From Methylonatrum sp040877625 (GTDB lineage: Bacteria; Pseudomonadota; Gammaproteobacteria; Nitrococcales; Aquisalimonadaceae): a DNA stretch of 64,000 bases. The notes under the pieces were generated by a model. The model was given only the letters and a program-made list of their open reading frames with translations. It made no database searches and was not told the DNA's origin. This document shows positions 40,776 to 50,300 of the stretch, piece by piece. The stretch is from contig JBBDNK010000028.1 in NCBI GenBank assembly GCA_040877625.1, positions 124,001 to 188,000 on the forward strand, given 5' to 3'. Made by a program: the position numbers and the translations under genes. Every line of letters begins with the position of its first letter. Position 1 is the stretch's first letter.

Positions 40776-41825
40776 ATGTTCACATCTAGATTACATAGCT
40801 GCATGATGCATTCCGTTATTGCCGCCGGCTGCGTCGTGGCATTGACGCTATCAACTATTCAGCCCGCCGAGGCCCAGCGCCAGACCATTCGTTTCGCAAC
40901 GTCCAACGTCGGCTCCTACGGCTACGCCGTCGGCAATCTGCTTTCTGAAACCATTCAGGAAAATCTTGGTTCGGATGATTATGCCGTGGTCGTTCAGCCT
41001 TACCCGTCCACCACCGCCGCCATGAAGGCGGTCATGGATGGTGACGGCGAGTTCGGCTACACCGCGGATGTCGGCATGCGTGGCCTCTACAATGACGACC
41101 GTCCGTACAAGGGTTTCGAGCCCGCCAAGGGACATCTGGTGCATACCCTGTATGTCTACCCGATGGAAACGTTTATGACCGTGCCCGCCAGAGATGAAGA
41201 CAAATACAATTCCTATGGCGATCTGGCCAACGAAGACCTGTTCTTCACGCCGGCAGGTTTCATGAACTGGCTGAACATGAACCGCATCATGACGGCGTTG
41301 GGGTACCCCTTCAATCACGTCGAAATTGACAGCGCCACGGTGGCGGATTCGTTTGAATCCGGCTCTGTCGCCGGTGCCGCCGCCTACACGACGGCCGGTG
41401 TATCGCTTCCGACCTGGTGGCGTGAAGCGGAGCTTCGGGCAGACATCTCCGTCGTCAATCCCTCCGAGGAAGAGCGCGAGAAGCTGAAGGCAGCCGGCCT
41501 GGTGCCCGTGGAGATCGATCCCGCCGAGGCATTCAGCCAGGATGTCGGCGTCGACAAGATCTGGGGCGTGCCGATCTATTTCGCCTACAACGTGCGTGCC
41601 GACATGGATGCGGACCTGATGCAGCGGATCCTCAACATCCTTAACGATAACGTCGACAATCTCGCCGAGGGTGACGCCGGTTTCCGGCCGCTGGCGAGAG
41701 ATTTCGTCGGCACCCAGGCAGCTGGCGTTGCAGCTAACCCGGACATCCCTGTCCACGCGGGTCTGGCAGCATTCCTGAAAGAGCACGGAGCCTGGGACGA
41801 CAGCTGGACCATCGCTGGAAACTGA
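40776..41825 (+). CDS. TAXI-family TRAP solute receptor
   Basis: A 349-residue periplasmic receptor with a signal peptide (cut near AEAQ at about residue 34). RQTIRFATSNVGSYGYAVGNLLSE and the lower-domain segment SYGDLANEDLFFTP fit the TAXI receptor type. GGAGGAG lies just before the ATG at 40776. It works with the fused permease at 41917. TAXI ligands are often dicarboxylates such as glutamate or 2-oxoglutarate; here the ligand is unknown. Confidence 0.87.
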   Translation: MFTSRLHSCMMHSVIAAGCVVALTLSTIQPAEAQRQTIRFATSNVGSYGYAVGNLLSETIQENLGSDDYAVVVQPYPSTTAAMKAVMDGDGEFGYTADVGMRGLYNDDRPYKGFEPAKGHLVHTLYVYPMETFMTVPARDEDKYNSYGDLANEDLFFTPAGFMNWLNMNRIMTALGYPFNHVEIDSATVADSFESGSVAGAAAYTTAGVSLPTWWREAELRADISVVNPSEEEREKLKAAGLVPVEIDPAEAFSQDVGVDKIWGVPIYFAYNVRADMDADLMQRILNILNDNVDNLAEGDAGFRPLARDFVGTQAAGVAANPDIPVHAGLAAFLKEHGAWDDSWTIAGN

Positions 41826-41841
41826 TTTCCAACCACGGTAC

Positions 41842-41879
41842 GGCAGGGCGGAGAATGTCATGCGTTGCTCCGCCCTGCC
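41842..41879 (+). terminator. Hairpin between receptor and permease genes
   Basis: GGCAGGGCGGAG (41842-41853) pairs perfectly with CTCCGCCCTGCC (41868-41879), a 12-bp stem and 14-base loop. It lies 17 bp after the receptor stop and is followed by CTTCT. It probably attenuates or protects the transcript so that more receptor than permease is made. Confidence 0.55.
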
Positions 41880-41916
41880 CTTCTGATTAACGGAAAACGG
41901 GAAGCGGGGACGTTCA

Positions 41917-43878
41917 GTGATTGCCCTACAAAAGTACCTGACCCTTCGAAATCTGACCTTCCTGTTTTCATTGGTGCTCTTCGCGTTTCTGCTGCAGTAC
42001 TTTCTTACCGGAGCGGGTGGCCCACGGCACCTCGCGGTCCGGCTGGTGCCGCTGGCATTCATCATTCAGATACTCGTTTATTATCAGAACGATTTCCTCT
42101 ACCCGCGTCTCCCGGCGCTGGTCAATCATCTATGCGTGGCCTTGTACATAGGCGTCTGCCTGTACGCAATCGGCTACATGAACACGAACTACGAAGAAAT
42201 CGCGATCTGGCGCCAGGGCACCTATACCCAGCATGACATGATCGTCGGCGTGCTTATCTTCTTGCTGGTAATGGAGATGTCGCGAATCATTCACCCGATA
42301 CTTTTCTGGGTGAATGTGGTTCTGATCTTCTATGCACTTTGGGGCCAATTGAGTCCAATCGATTTCTTCTGGCATCCAGGTACATCACTGCACCGGGTGA
42401 TTTCGTCCAGTACGGTCGAATTCTCCACCGGTATCTACGGCCAATACGCTCAACTCTCACTGACATTGATCGCGGCCTTCCTGCTGCTCGCCGCGGCCGC
42501 CAGCGGGTTCGGGGCGCAGCTCGCCCTCGTTAACGTCATGCGCCGCCTGGCCGGGCGCTCCCGACACACCATTCCGCAGACGGCGGTGCTCGCGTCGGTT
42601 GCGGTGGGCATGGTCAGCGGTTCGGGGTCGGCGAATACCGCGGTTACCGGCAGTTTCACCATCCCGTTAATGAAGCGCTACGGCATTCCCGGCGCGTTCG
42701 CCGGCGCCGTGGAAACGGCAGCCTCCATGGGTGGCCTTATCATGCCCCCGCTGATGGCTGTAGCCGGGTTCCTGATGGCGGAGTTTCTGGGGGTGCCCTA
42801 TTGGGAGGTCGTGATTCGTGGCTTTGCTGTTGCCTTCGTCTATTTTGCATCCCTTATTCTTGCAGTCTATCTCCTGAGTGTCCGGTTGCTGTCGAGCATG
42901 CCGGTGCAGACGCCCGACGTGCCACTCTATGAATGGGTCAAGACAGCGGTGTTCTTTTCAGGTATCGCGTTCCTGATACTGCTCATGAGCACTTTCGGCT
43001 ATGGTGCGATGCGTGCCGCGCTCTATACCGCGGTGTTTGTCCTGGGTCTGCTGATTCTGACCTGGCTGGCGTTCAAATACGTGATGAAGGACCCGGCCTT
43101 TGCCAATGAAAGCCTGCTTGGCAATCTCCGCATTGCCATAGAAACCCATGCCGAAATGACGGCCTATCTGACCCTGCTGATGGCGACACTCGGCATCATG
43201 ATCGGGCTATTCACGGTTACGGGCTTCATTACCCGCATGGGCTCGATGCTTCTGCATGTCGGCGAATTCCACATCATCGCGACCATCCTCCTCGCCTGGG
43301 TCTTTGGCTGGCTGGTGGGCACCGGTCTGCCACCGACGGCGACTTACATCATCGTCGCGATTATCATCGTGCCGCCGCTGAGGGAACTCGGCATCGACCC
43401 ATGGGTGGCGCATTTCTTCGCCTTCCTGCTGGCAATCTGGGGTGAGTTGTCACCACCGACCTCGTTGACCGCCGCCGTTGCCTCGCGTATCGCCGAGGCC
43501 TCCTTCATGAAAACGATGTGGGAAGCATTGAAGATCTGCCTGCCGATCACGTTCATGTCGTTCGCCATCTTCGTGCGCTCGGATATGGTCGTTAATCCTG
43601 GCTGGGATCAGATCTTCGATACCGCACTGGTGGCCATCGGCACCTGTGGCATTACCTATGCGACCTTCGGGCGATTCTTCAGCAGCCTGGCTCTGAACAG
43701 CGTGCTACGCATCGGGATGGCCCTGGTGGCGTTTGTGGTGATTTTCCATCCCGATGATTACTACGCCCTGGCTGCGGCGGCGATCCTGCTGCCGGTTGTG
43801 ATTATCGGCGTCAACCGCCACAGGACGCTCGCGCCGCCAAAGGAATCGATGGACGGTCAGCCGGAGCCGGCGCGTTAA
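41917..43878 (+). CDS. TRAP transporter fused permease (TAXI type)
   Basis: A 653-residue membrane protein that fuses the small (4TM) and large (12TM) TRAP permease units, with about 16 or more hydrophobic helices. The large-subunit region includes VGMVSGSGSANTAVTGSFTIPLMKRYG and AASMGGLIMPPLMAVAGFLMAEFLG in overlapping parts, typical of TAXI systems. The start is GTG at 41917, preceded by GGGGA. It is the partner of the receptor at 40776 and ends at a hairpin against the pirin gene. Confidence 0.9.
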   Translation: MIALQKYLTLRNLTFLFSLVLFAFLLQYFLTGAGGPRHLAVRLVPLAFIIQILVYYQNDFLYPRLPALVNHLCVALYIGVCLYAIGYMNTNYEEIAIWRQGTYTQHDMIVGVLIFLLVMEMSRIIHPILFWVNVVLIFYALWGQLSPIDFFWHPGTSLHRVISSSTVEFSTGIYGQYAQLSLTLIAAFLLLAAAASGFGAQLALVNVMRRLAGRSRHTIPQTAVLASVAVGMVSGSGSANTAVTGSFTIPLMKRYGIPGAFAGAVETAASMGGLIMPPLMAVAGFLMAEFLGVPYWEVVIRGFAVAFVYFASLILAVYLLSVRLLSSMPVQTPDVPLYEWVKTAVFFSGIAFLILLMSTFGYGAMRAALYTAVFVLGLLILTWLAFKYVMKDPAFANESLLGNLRIAIETHAEMTAYLTLLMATLGIMIGLFTVTGFITRMGSMLLHVGEFHIIATILLAWVFGWLVGTGLPPTATYIIVAIIIVPPLRELGIDPWVAHFFAFLLAIWGELSPPTSLTAAVASRIAEASFMKTMWEALKICLPITFMSFAIFVRSDMVVNPGWDQIFDTALVAIGTCGITYATFGRFFSSLALNSVLRIGMALVAFVVIFHPDDYYALAAAAILLPVVIIGVNRHRTLAPPKESMDGQPEPAR

Positions 43879-43912
43879 GGAGCCCCATGGGAATACATCA
43901 GAGGCTCCTTGG
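43877..43912. terminator. Hairpin and dispersed element copy B between permease and pirin genes
   Basis: AAGGAGCC (43877-43884) pairs with GGCTCCTT (43903-43910), a perfect 8-bp stem that overlaps the permease stop. The loop CCATGGGAATACATCAGA belongs to the element also seen at 6468-6500. It sits at a convergent gene boundary, consistent with bidirectional termination. Confidence 0.55.
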
Positions 43913-43929
43913 AAAGGCAGTGGAAGCCC

Positions 43930-44877
43930 TCAGGGATACTTGACGGGCGTCGGTGAACTGGTGCCCGGTAGCGGAATGAACTCCGTCTCGCCTGGAACGG
44001 GCGCGAAGCGCCCTTCGTTCCAGTCCGCCTTGGCCTGTTCGATTCGCTCCCTGGAGCTGGAGACGAAGTTCCACCAGATATGCCGCGGTCCATCCATCGG
44101 TTCACCGCCGAGCAGCATCAGCCGCGCCGGCCCGGAGGTTGCGCGCAGCGTGACCGTGGCGCCCGGTCGCAGCACCACAAGCCGGCCGCTTTCGAACGTT
44201 CCGCCATGCGGACCCGTCTCCACCTTGCCTTCAACAATGTAGGCGGCGCGTTCCTCGTGCTCGGGCGGTACCGACAATGCCGCACCCTGCTCCAGGCTAA
44301 CGTCGGCATAGAACATCTCCGAAAGCGTCGCAACCGGCGAGCGCGCGCCGAACATGCTGCCGGTGATCAGGCACACGCGCGCGCCCTCGGCGTCGAGCAC
44401 GGGTAGTTCCTCGGCCGCATGGTGAACGAAGGCCGGGGCAATCTCCTCATGCCGTTCAGGTAGCGCAACCCAGGATTGGATTCCGAACAGCGGTGAGTCG
44501 ATCGGCCGCAGTTCTTCCGGCGTGCGCTCGGAATGAACGATACCGCTGCCCGCGGTCATCCAGTTGACCGCCCCCGGGCGTATTGGCTGCACCACGCCGA
44601 GACTGTCCCGATGCAGGATTTCGCCACTGAATAGATAGGTCACAGTGGCGAGCCCGATATGCGGATGCGGGCGGACGTCGAGGCCGGTGCCCGCTGTCAG
44701 CACCGCCGGCCCCATCTGATCGAAAAACACGAAAGGCCCTACCATGCGCCTTTGCGCGGACGGCAGCGCACGCTGCACCGTAAAGCCGTCGCCCAGATCG
44801 GATGTGCGAGGGGTAACGACAGTCTCGATCCCTTCGCCCTGCCCGCTTTCTGGTGACCCTGATGACTCGCTGCTCAT
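43930..44877 (-). CDS. Pirin-family cupin protein
   Basis: A 315-residue bicupin of the pirin family. Metal ligands are visible as PHPHIGLATVTYLF (His 71 and 73) and GSGIVHSE (His 115 and Glu 117), the normal pirin set. Some pirins have quercetin 2,3-dioxygenase activity and others act as redox sensors; neither can be chosen here. It is convergent with the TAXI permease and divergent from the sterol-desaturase-family gene. Confidence 0.9.
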   Translation of the reverse strand: MSSESSGSPESGQGEGIETVVTPRTSDLGDGFTVQRALPSAQRRMVGPFVFFDQMGPAVLTAGTGLDVRPHPHIGLATVTYLFSGEILHRDSLGVVQPIRPGAVNWMTAGSGIVHSERTPEELRPIDSPLFGIQSWVALPERHEEIAPAFVHHAAEELPVLDAEGARVCLITGSMFGARSPVATLSEMFYADVSLEQGAALSVPPEHEERAAYIVEGKVETGPHGGTFESGRLVVLRPGATVTLRATSGPARLMLLGGEPMDGPRHIWWNFVSSSRERIEQAKADWNEGRFAPVPGETEFIPLPGTSSPTPVKYP

Positions 44878-44984
44878 TTGCGGACCCTCGTTCCGGACGC
44901 GGCTTGGTCAGCCAATTGTAGTACGATACGGCAACGGCCCCGGAAGCCCGTCACCGCCTTCCGCCAATCCCGTTGCGTCCGCCC

Positions 44985-45836
44985 ATGTCGACCAGCGTAT
45001 CACTGAATCTGGAACCGGTTGTACGCCTTTTGGTGTTCACGGGCGTACTGGCCGCAATGATGATCTGGGAGGTGGTTGCACCGCGCCGCCGCCGAACACT
45101 CGGGCGCGGCATTCGTTGGTTCGGCAATTTCGGCATCGTCGCGCTGGACACCGTGCTGGTGCGGCTGGTGTTTCCAATGACGGCCGTCGGCTTCGCGCTG
45201 TTCGCCGAGCAACAGGGGCTGGGGCTTTTCAACGCCGTGAGCAGCCCCGCCCTGGTGGCGGTGGTGGTGTCGGTCGTTGTGCTGGATCTGGCAATTTATC
45301 TGCAGCATGTGCTGTTTCATGCGGTACCGGTATTATGGCGTCTGCATCGCATGCATCATGCCGATCTCGAGTTTGACGTCAGTACAGGGTTGCGCTTTCA
45401 CCCGATCGAGATACTTCTGTCGATGGCAATCAAGTTCGCGGTGATTGCCCTGCTCGGCCCGCCGGCGTTTGCCGTGCTGATCTTCGAGGTGTTGCTGAAT
45501 GCCACTTCCATGTTCAATCACTCCAATGTACGGATTCCCCTGGCGGTCGACCGCGTGCTGCGCTGGTTCGTGGTGACCCCCGACATGCATCGGGTACACC
45601 ACTCCATCCTGCGTCGGGAGACGAATTCCAACTATGGTTTCAACGTTCCCTGGTGGGATCGTCTGTTCGGTACCTATCGGGCCCAACCCGAAGCCGGTCA
45701 CGACGGCATGACGATCGGCATCGGTCAGTTCCGCGACCCCAGGGAGCTCTGGCTGCACCGATTGCTCGTACAACCCTTCCGTAGCGACGCGTCGGACCCT
45801 CCTGAACAACGCGACGAGCGCGGCGGCAAGGCGTAG
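44985..45836 (+). CDS. Fatty acid hydroxylase/sterol desaturase-family membrane protein
   Basis: A 283-residue di-iron membrane protein. Histidine clusters are HVLFH, RLHRMHH and HRVHHS, with an extra NHSN site, as expected for the fatty acid hydroxylase superfamily. Membrane segments are near residues 12-30, 50-68, 82-105 and 145-170. The ATG at 44985 is preferred; a TTG at 44973 is possible. It probably hydroxylates or desaturates a lipid. It shares no clear operon with its neighbours. Confidence 0.85.
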   Translation: MSTSVSLNLEPVVRLLVFTGVLAAMMIWEVVAPRRRRTLGRGIRWFGNFGIVALDTVLVRLVFPMTAVGFALFAEQQGLGLFNAVSSPALVAVVVSVVVLDLAIYLQHVLFHAVPVLWRLHRMHHADLEFDVSTGLRFHPIEILLSMAIKFAVIALLGPPAFAVLIFEVLLNATSMFNHSNVRIPLAVDRVLRWFVVTPDMHRVHHSILRRETNSNYGFNVPWWDRLFGTYRAQPEAGHDGMTIGIGQFRDPRELWLHRLLVQPFRSDASDPPEQRDERGGKA

Positions 45837-45857
45837 GAATACATCCGTGTCTCCTTA
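45835..45857. repeat. Dispersed convergent-boundary element, diverged copy C
   Basis: GGAATACATCCGTGTCTCCTT shares most bases with GGAATACATCAGAGGCTCCTT of copy B at 43890. It again lies between convergent genes, overlapping the end of the sterol-desaturase-family gene and preceding the end of the phosphatase gene. Confidence 0.4.
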
Positions 45858-46556
45858 ACTGTTCACGAACACGGTGATGCAGCTGACATTGTCCGGCCCG
45901 CCACCCTGGAGGGCGGTGTCTATCAGAGACTGACAGGCGGATTCCGCGGTGTGGGTGCGCAGCATATCGGCAATTTCGGCATCGCCAAGCACCTTGGTCA
46001 GGCCGTCTGTACAGAGCAGAAACACGTCGCCTTCGTAGAGATGATCGTGCATCTCGTCCAGTTCCAGGTATTCATCGGCACCGATTGCGCGCGTCAGCGC
46101 AGCCTGCTTACCGCTCGGGACCGAGCTCGATTCCGGAACGGCGTGATCCCGGGTCATGCAACGCAGAACGCCGTCCCTGAGAAGATAAATGCGGCTGTCC
46201 CCTGCCCAGAAGCAATGAACGTTGTCTGCTTCCAGAATCATCGCTGCCAGCGTGGTGCCGATGACCTCGCCAGGAGCATGAACGGCCGCCTGATCCAGCA
46301 AATCGCGGTTCACCCGTTGAATGGCCTCCGGCAGCTGGTGCACGAGTGCCGGCCCCGCCCCCGCATGAAGCGTGGCCAGCTCCCGCAGCGCCTGGATGAC
46401 GGTCTGGCTGGCCCGATCACCAAGGCAATGCCCGCCCATGCCGTCTGCCACCACCCAGAGGCCCGCGCGCCGCAGGTCAAGGATCGCGTCCTCGTTGTGT
46501 TCGCGGACATGGCCGACATGCGTGAGCGCGCGAGTAATTAGAGGTTCGTCATCCAT
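45855..46556 (-). CDS. T6SS-associated PP2C serine/threonine phosphatase
   Basis: A 233-residue PP2C phosphatase of the PppA/Stp1 type. Metal-binding motifs are HNEDAILD, VADGMGGH, AGDSRIYLL, CTDGLTKVL and GGPDNVSCIT. In type VI systems this enzyme removes phosphate from FHA- or TssL-linked threonines and so switches secretion off. The ATG at 46556 overlaps the tagF stop; an in-frame ATG at 46580 is also possible. It is the last gene of the minus-strand T6SS operon. Confidence 0.92.
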   Translation of the reverse strand: MDDEPLITRALTHVGHVREHNEDAILDLRRAGLWVVADGMGGHCLGDRASQTVIQALRELATLHAGAGPALVHQLPEAIQRVNRDLLDQAAVHAPGEVIGTTLAAMILEADNVHCFWAGDSRIYLLRDGVLRCMTRDHAVPESSSVPSGKQAALTRAIGADEYLELDEMHDHLYEGDVFLLCTDGLTKVLGDAEIADMLRTHTAESACQSLIDTALQGGGPDNVSCITVFVNS

Positions 46557-47310
46557 TGAGGGGTGATCTTTGCTGATCATCGCCGTCAGCGATGACCTGT
46601 TCCCTTGCCCAGCCCCAGTGCTCCCACTCGCCGTCGTGCATTGCGGCCACCTGACCCGGCTCTGGCAGACCCGCACTGATGAGCAGACAGGGTTCCACAT
46701 GGTCCGAGCCGCGCGTCCACCACAGGCTGTGCCCCCCGAGCAGGCGATTGTAGGCCTGATTCAGCAAGCCAATGGCGGCATCGGCGGCGGCGACTCCGCT
46801 GACGTCGGCAATCTGCCAGCCCTTGACGGCATTCATGCCGGGGACACGGGTACGATAACGGGGCAGCGGCTGGAATGCGGGCGGCTGCAGCGCTTCCAGG
46901 TTTTCTATCAGACGCATGTAGCCGCTGTCCTCGGCCAGCGCGCCGCAGGCAACGCGCTCCACCTCGTCGAACCAGGATGTCCCTGACAGATATGCCGGCC
47001 AGAGACCGTGCCCGCCGAGATGAGCGATAACCAATGGAAAATAACGCCCTACTTCGTCGACGCTGGGAATCATCACACCGGCGGCCGCCCGGTCGCCGCA
47101 GATGCCGGGAGCAATAGCGAAGCGCCAGGCCGGGCTGGTGATGTAGTAATCCAGCCACTGCTCGCCGAGTTGCTCACGGCTCACGGTCAGCCACGCCTGC
47201 AACCAGGCATGCCAGGTCTCGGTAAAACTCTCCGGCATATGCAGGCTCACGAAGTCCGCCTGCTGCGGCACCTTGCCGAACATCCCGCAGAGATCTCCGT
47301 CACGGCTCAT
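46549..47310 (-). CDS. tagF: T6SS-associated TagF-domain protein
   Basis: A 253-residue TagF-family protein. The N-terminus CGMFGKVPQQADFVSLHMP is characteristic, and WFDEVERVA and SLWWTRG occur later. TagF represses type VI secretion after translation in Pseudomonas aeruginosa by acting on Fha, and in some systems it is fused to a PppA phosphatase. Here the two are separate but overlapping genes. Its start overlaps tssM by four bases. Confidence 0.9.
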   Translation of the reverse strand: MSRDGDLCGMFGKVPQQADFVSLHMPESFTETWHAWLQAWLTVSREQLGEQWLDYYITSPAWRFAIAPGICGDRAAAGVMIPSVDEVGRYFPLVIAHLGGHGLWPAYLSGTSWFDEVERVACGALAEDSGYMRLIENLEALQPPAFQPLPRYRTRVPGMNAVKGWQIADVSGVAAADAAIGLLNQAYNRLLGGHSLWWTRGSDHVEPCLLISAGLPEPGQVAAMHDGEWEHWGWAREQVIADGDDQQRSPLNG

Positions 47311-50300
47311 AGCGACTCCGGAAGACTGAAAAATCTCAGCGGATTGTCACCGAACGGGTGGTGCGTGCTGCGCGGCAGCAGCGCGTACTGCGCCTTGATG
47401 CCGTCCACATTGAACGTCACCAGCAGACCGTTGCCGTCGGGCATCGGTTCGGTTTCGGCGTGCCTGTCCAGCAGCCGGAACAGGCTCCACTCACCTTCTA
47501 TCCGGGTGCTGACGGGCGTTCCCCGGCTGGCGAGGTTGAACGCGATACGCGACAGGTCGTTGCTTTGCCCCGGCCATTCCACCAGCGCAGACCGGATCGG
47601 ACCATGTTGATAGAGGATCTGCGTTCCGGAGGTTTCCAGCAGTGAACGCGTGACGACGCGCTCCAGTGAATAGGGCTTCAGCATGAAGCCGACACGCAGC
47701 GATTCTCCACCGCCGAAATAGGCTCGGCGAATGCGTTCGGCGCGTTGAAACAGCTTCAGCGAGTCACGCGACATCGCCACCGGGCTGCTCCATCGCCATT
47801 GCGGCCGGCTGGTGTCCACAAACGGCTTGATGTAGGACTCGAAGTAGCTGTCCAGTATGCCGCCGGGCCCGAAGAAGGTGGCAAGATCATCCAGGCGGAT
47901 ATCGACTGTCGCGTTCGGGTCAACGGGATATCGCCCCTTGATGGCGTCCGTATAGAAACTCAATACCTGAGAACGCCATACGTCGTTGACGTGGCCGAGG
48001 GCGGCCACCGAGGTAACCCGCTGTGTAGACGCCGGCAGTTCCTCGAACCAGCGCTGCACAACCCTGGGCGCCGCGGACAGCGCGCGCCGCAGGTCAGTGG
48101 CCGCACCGCTCCCCTGTGCGGGATCACGGCTGGCATCGAATGCCGCCTGGCTGAGGTCGCCGGCGTGGGCCAGTGTGTCGAAGTATGTATTCAGCCCCTC
48201 CAGAGCCTCCTGCAGGCGATGCAGCGGCATGCCTTCGTCCTCGACAACGTAGGCGTTCAGATCAAGGAAGAAGTCGTTGACCTCGCTGCCCGGCAGGGAG
48301 ATCGCACCGCCGGAGACGGAATCCGGCACCAGCCGATCCAGCCGGCGCCGTTGATGGCGCATGACCTCGTCCGCGGCGACATCCGCCACTTCGCCCACGG
48401 CCTTCGATACCTGCGGTGCCTCGGCAAGAGCGGTGTTTCGGCGAATGGCCTGCAACAGGCTCATCAGAGGAGCATCGTTGGCGGCCAGCAGGCGCAGCAC
48501 GACGCGCCCATGGGACGCGCTGCGGAACGAGTTCAGCACCAGGTCGTCAAGCAGTGCCTGCCAGCGGGCGGTGTATTCCTGGAAATAAAGCGCCCGCACC
48601 TGCTCGGTCAGGGTGGTAATTTCCGCGTCCGAGAGTTCATGAAGGGCATCGTCTCCATAGATCCAGCGTTCCGCGGTGAGCTGCTCGGCAAGCTGCCTGC
48701 TTCGCGGACTGAATCCGGTATGGAAATGGCTGTAGGTGAACAGATCCGGTACGCCTTCGCTCAGTGGCGTGCCGCTACGTCGACGGAACAGTGCCTCCGC
48801 CCTGCTTCCGAGCACCTGCTCCACGGTGAACTGGCCGCCATGCTCCTGCATGTAGTCATTCTTCAGGCGCCGGTAGATACGGCGCTCCAGCGGCGTGCGA
48901 GCCAGTACGTCGCGAGCGGCCGCAACGCGTTCCCGGTCCATTGGCGGCGGCGGTATACGGGCTTCGACACTGGCGGCGAGATGCGTGCCCAACTGGTCAC
49001 GCGGCAGCTGATGGTGATCGCCCGGTAATTGCCGTTGCCAGAGCAGATCGGCCCAGAGTGAGAATTCGTCCGCCTTGAACTTGTCCGGATGATAGAGCAT
49101 CAGGTAGAAACGCAGGGCCTCGTAGAGGTAGTCCTCCTCGGCGCCGGCGACATCGAGCTGCCGCAGCATCTCGACGGTGAGCGCGGGCATGAAGCGGTAC
49201 TCCAGGGCGCTTCGATAGGTTTGATCAACCTGCGCCTCTATTTTAGCTACCTGGGATAGCCCGAATCCCATTTTTACCGGGTCGATCCGATGCCCGGCTT
49301 GCTGCTCGCGGTACAGGTCACGCAAGCGGCCGAGATCGTTCGCGAGCGAGAGCCAATCGGTACGTTCCGCCGCCCGGTCGTCGTCAGCGCTCTGTTCGTA
49401 CTCGGTAACGCTGCCATGGACCCTTTCCATATAGTCTGAATTTGCCTGGTGGCTGATGTACCAGGCTGCGCTACTGCCGACGAACAGCATGCACACCGCC
49501 GCAAATGTTGCCCGGTAACTCCAGCGGAATCGACGCGCGGCGCGGGAACTGGCGGTTGCAAGCTCCGCCTCGCGGAAAATGATGTCCGACAGCACTCGGG
49601 TAATGAAGAAACTTTTCGCGGGAGCTGTTCCGGCCGCCGAGATTGGCGGAGCGCAGAGTGCCGTCGGAACCACGCCGCCGACCCAGGTTCCCGCGCTGTT
49701 GGTCTGGGTGCCACTGATGAAATAGACGCCACGCAGCAACGACGGCTGTTCAAACTGGTTGCGGGAGAAGATGTCTTTCAGAAAGACGTGCAGCCTGTCG
49801 CTCATTTCCATCATCTGGCGCGGGAATTCAAATACCAGTGCGCGGCGCCGTCCATCGCGCTCCGCGTGCAGACGATGGAGCACGCGATCATCGGCGCGAA
49901 CAACCAGGTCTTGATACAGGCGTGGGAAGGCTGCCAGCGCCGCACTCCCCTGAGCGCCTTTCGGTGCGGGCAGAGTGATGCCCCAGACCTGTTCGCGGCC
50001 TTCCTGATCCAGGTCGGCAAAGTATTCGTTGAACCCCGCAATCAGATCGCACTTGGTGAATAGCACGTAAACCGGCAACTGCATTGCCAGATGGCTATTC
50101 AGCTCCTGGATGCGCCGCTTGATGGCGGTGGCCTGCAAGGCCAGCTGGGTAGGCGTCCGGTTGACCAGATCGATAATGCTGACGGCAACCACAATGCCGT
50201 TCAACGGCCGCTTCGGGCGACTTTTCTTCAACAGTCCGAGAAACCCGAGCCACGCCTGTGCTTCTGTCCGCCTGGGGTTGTCCTGGCTTGTGTATCGGCC

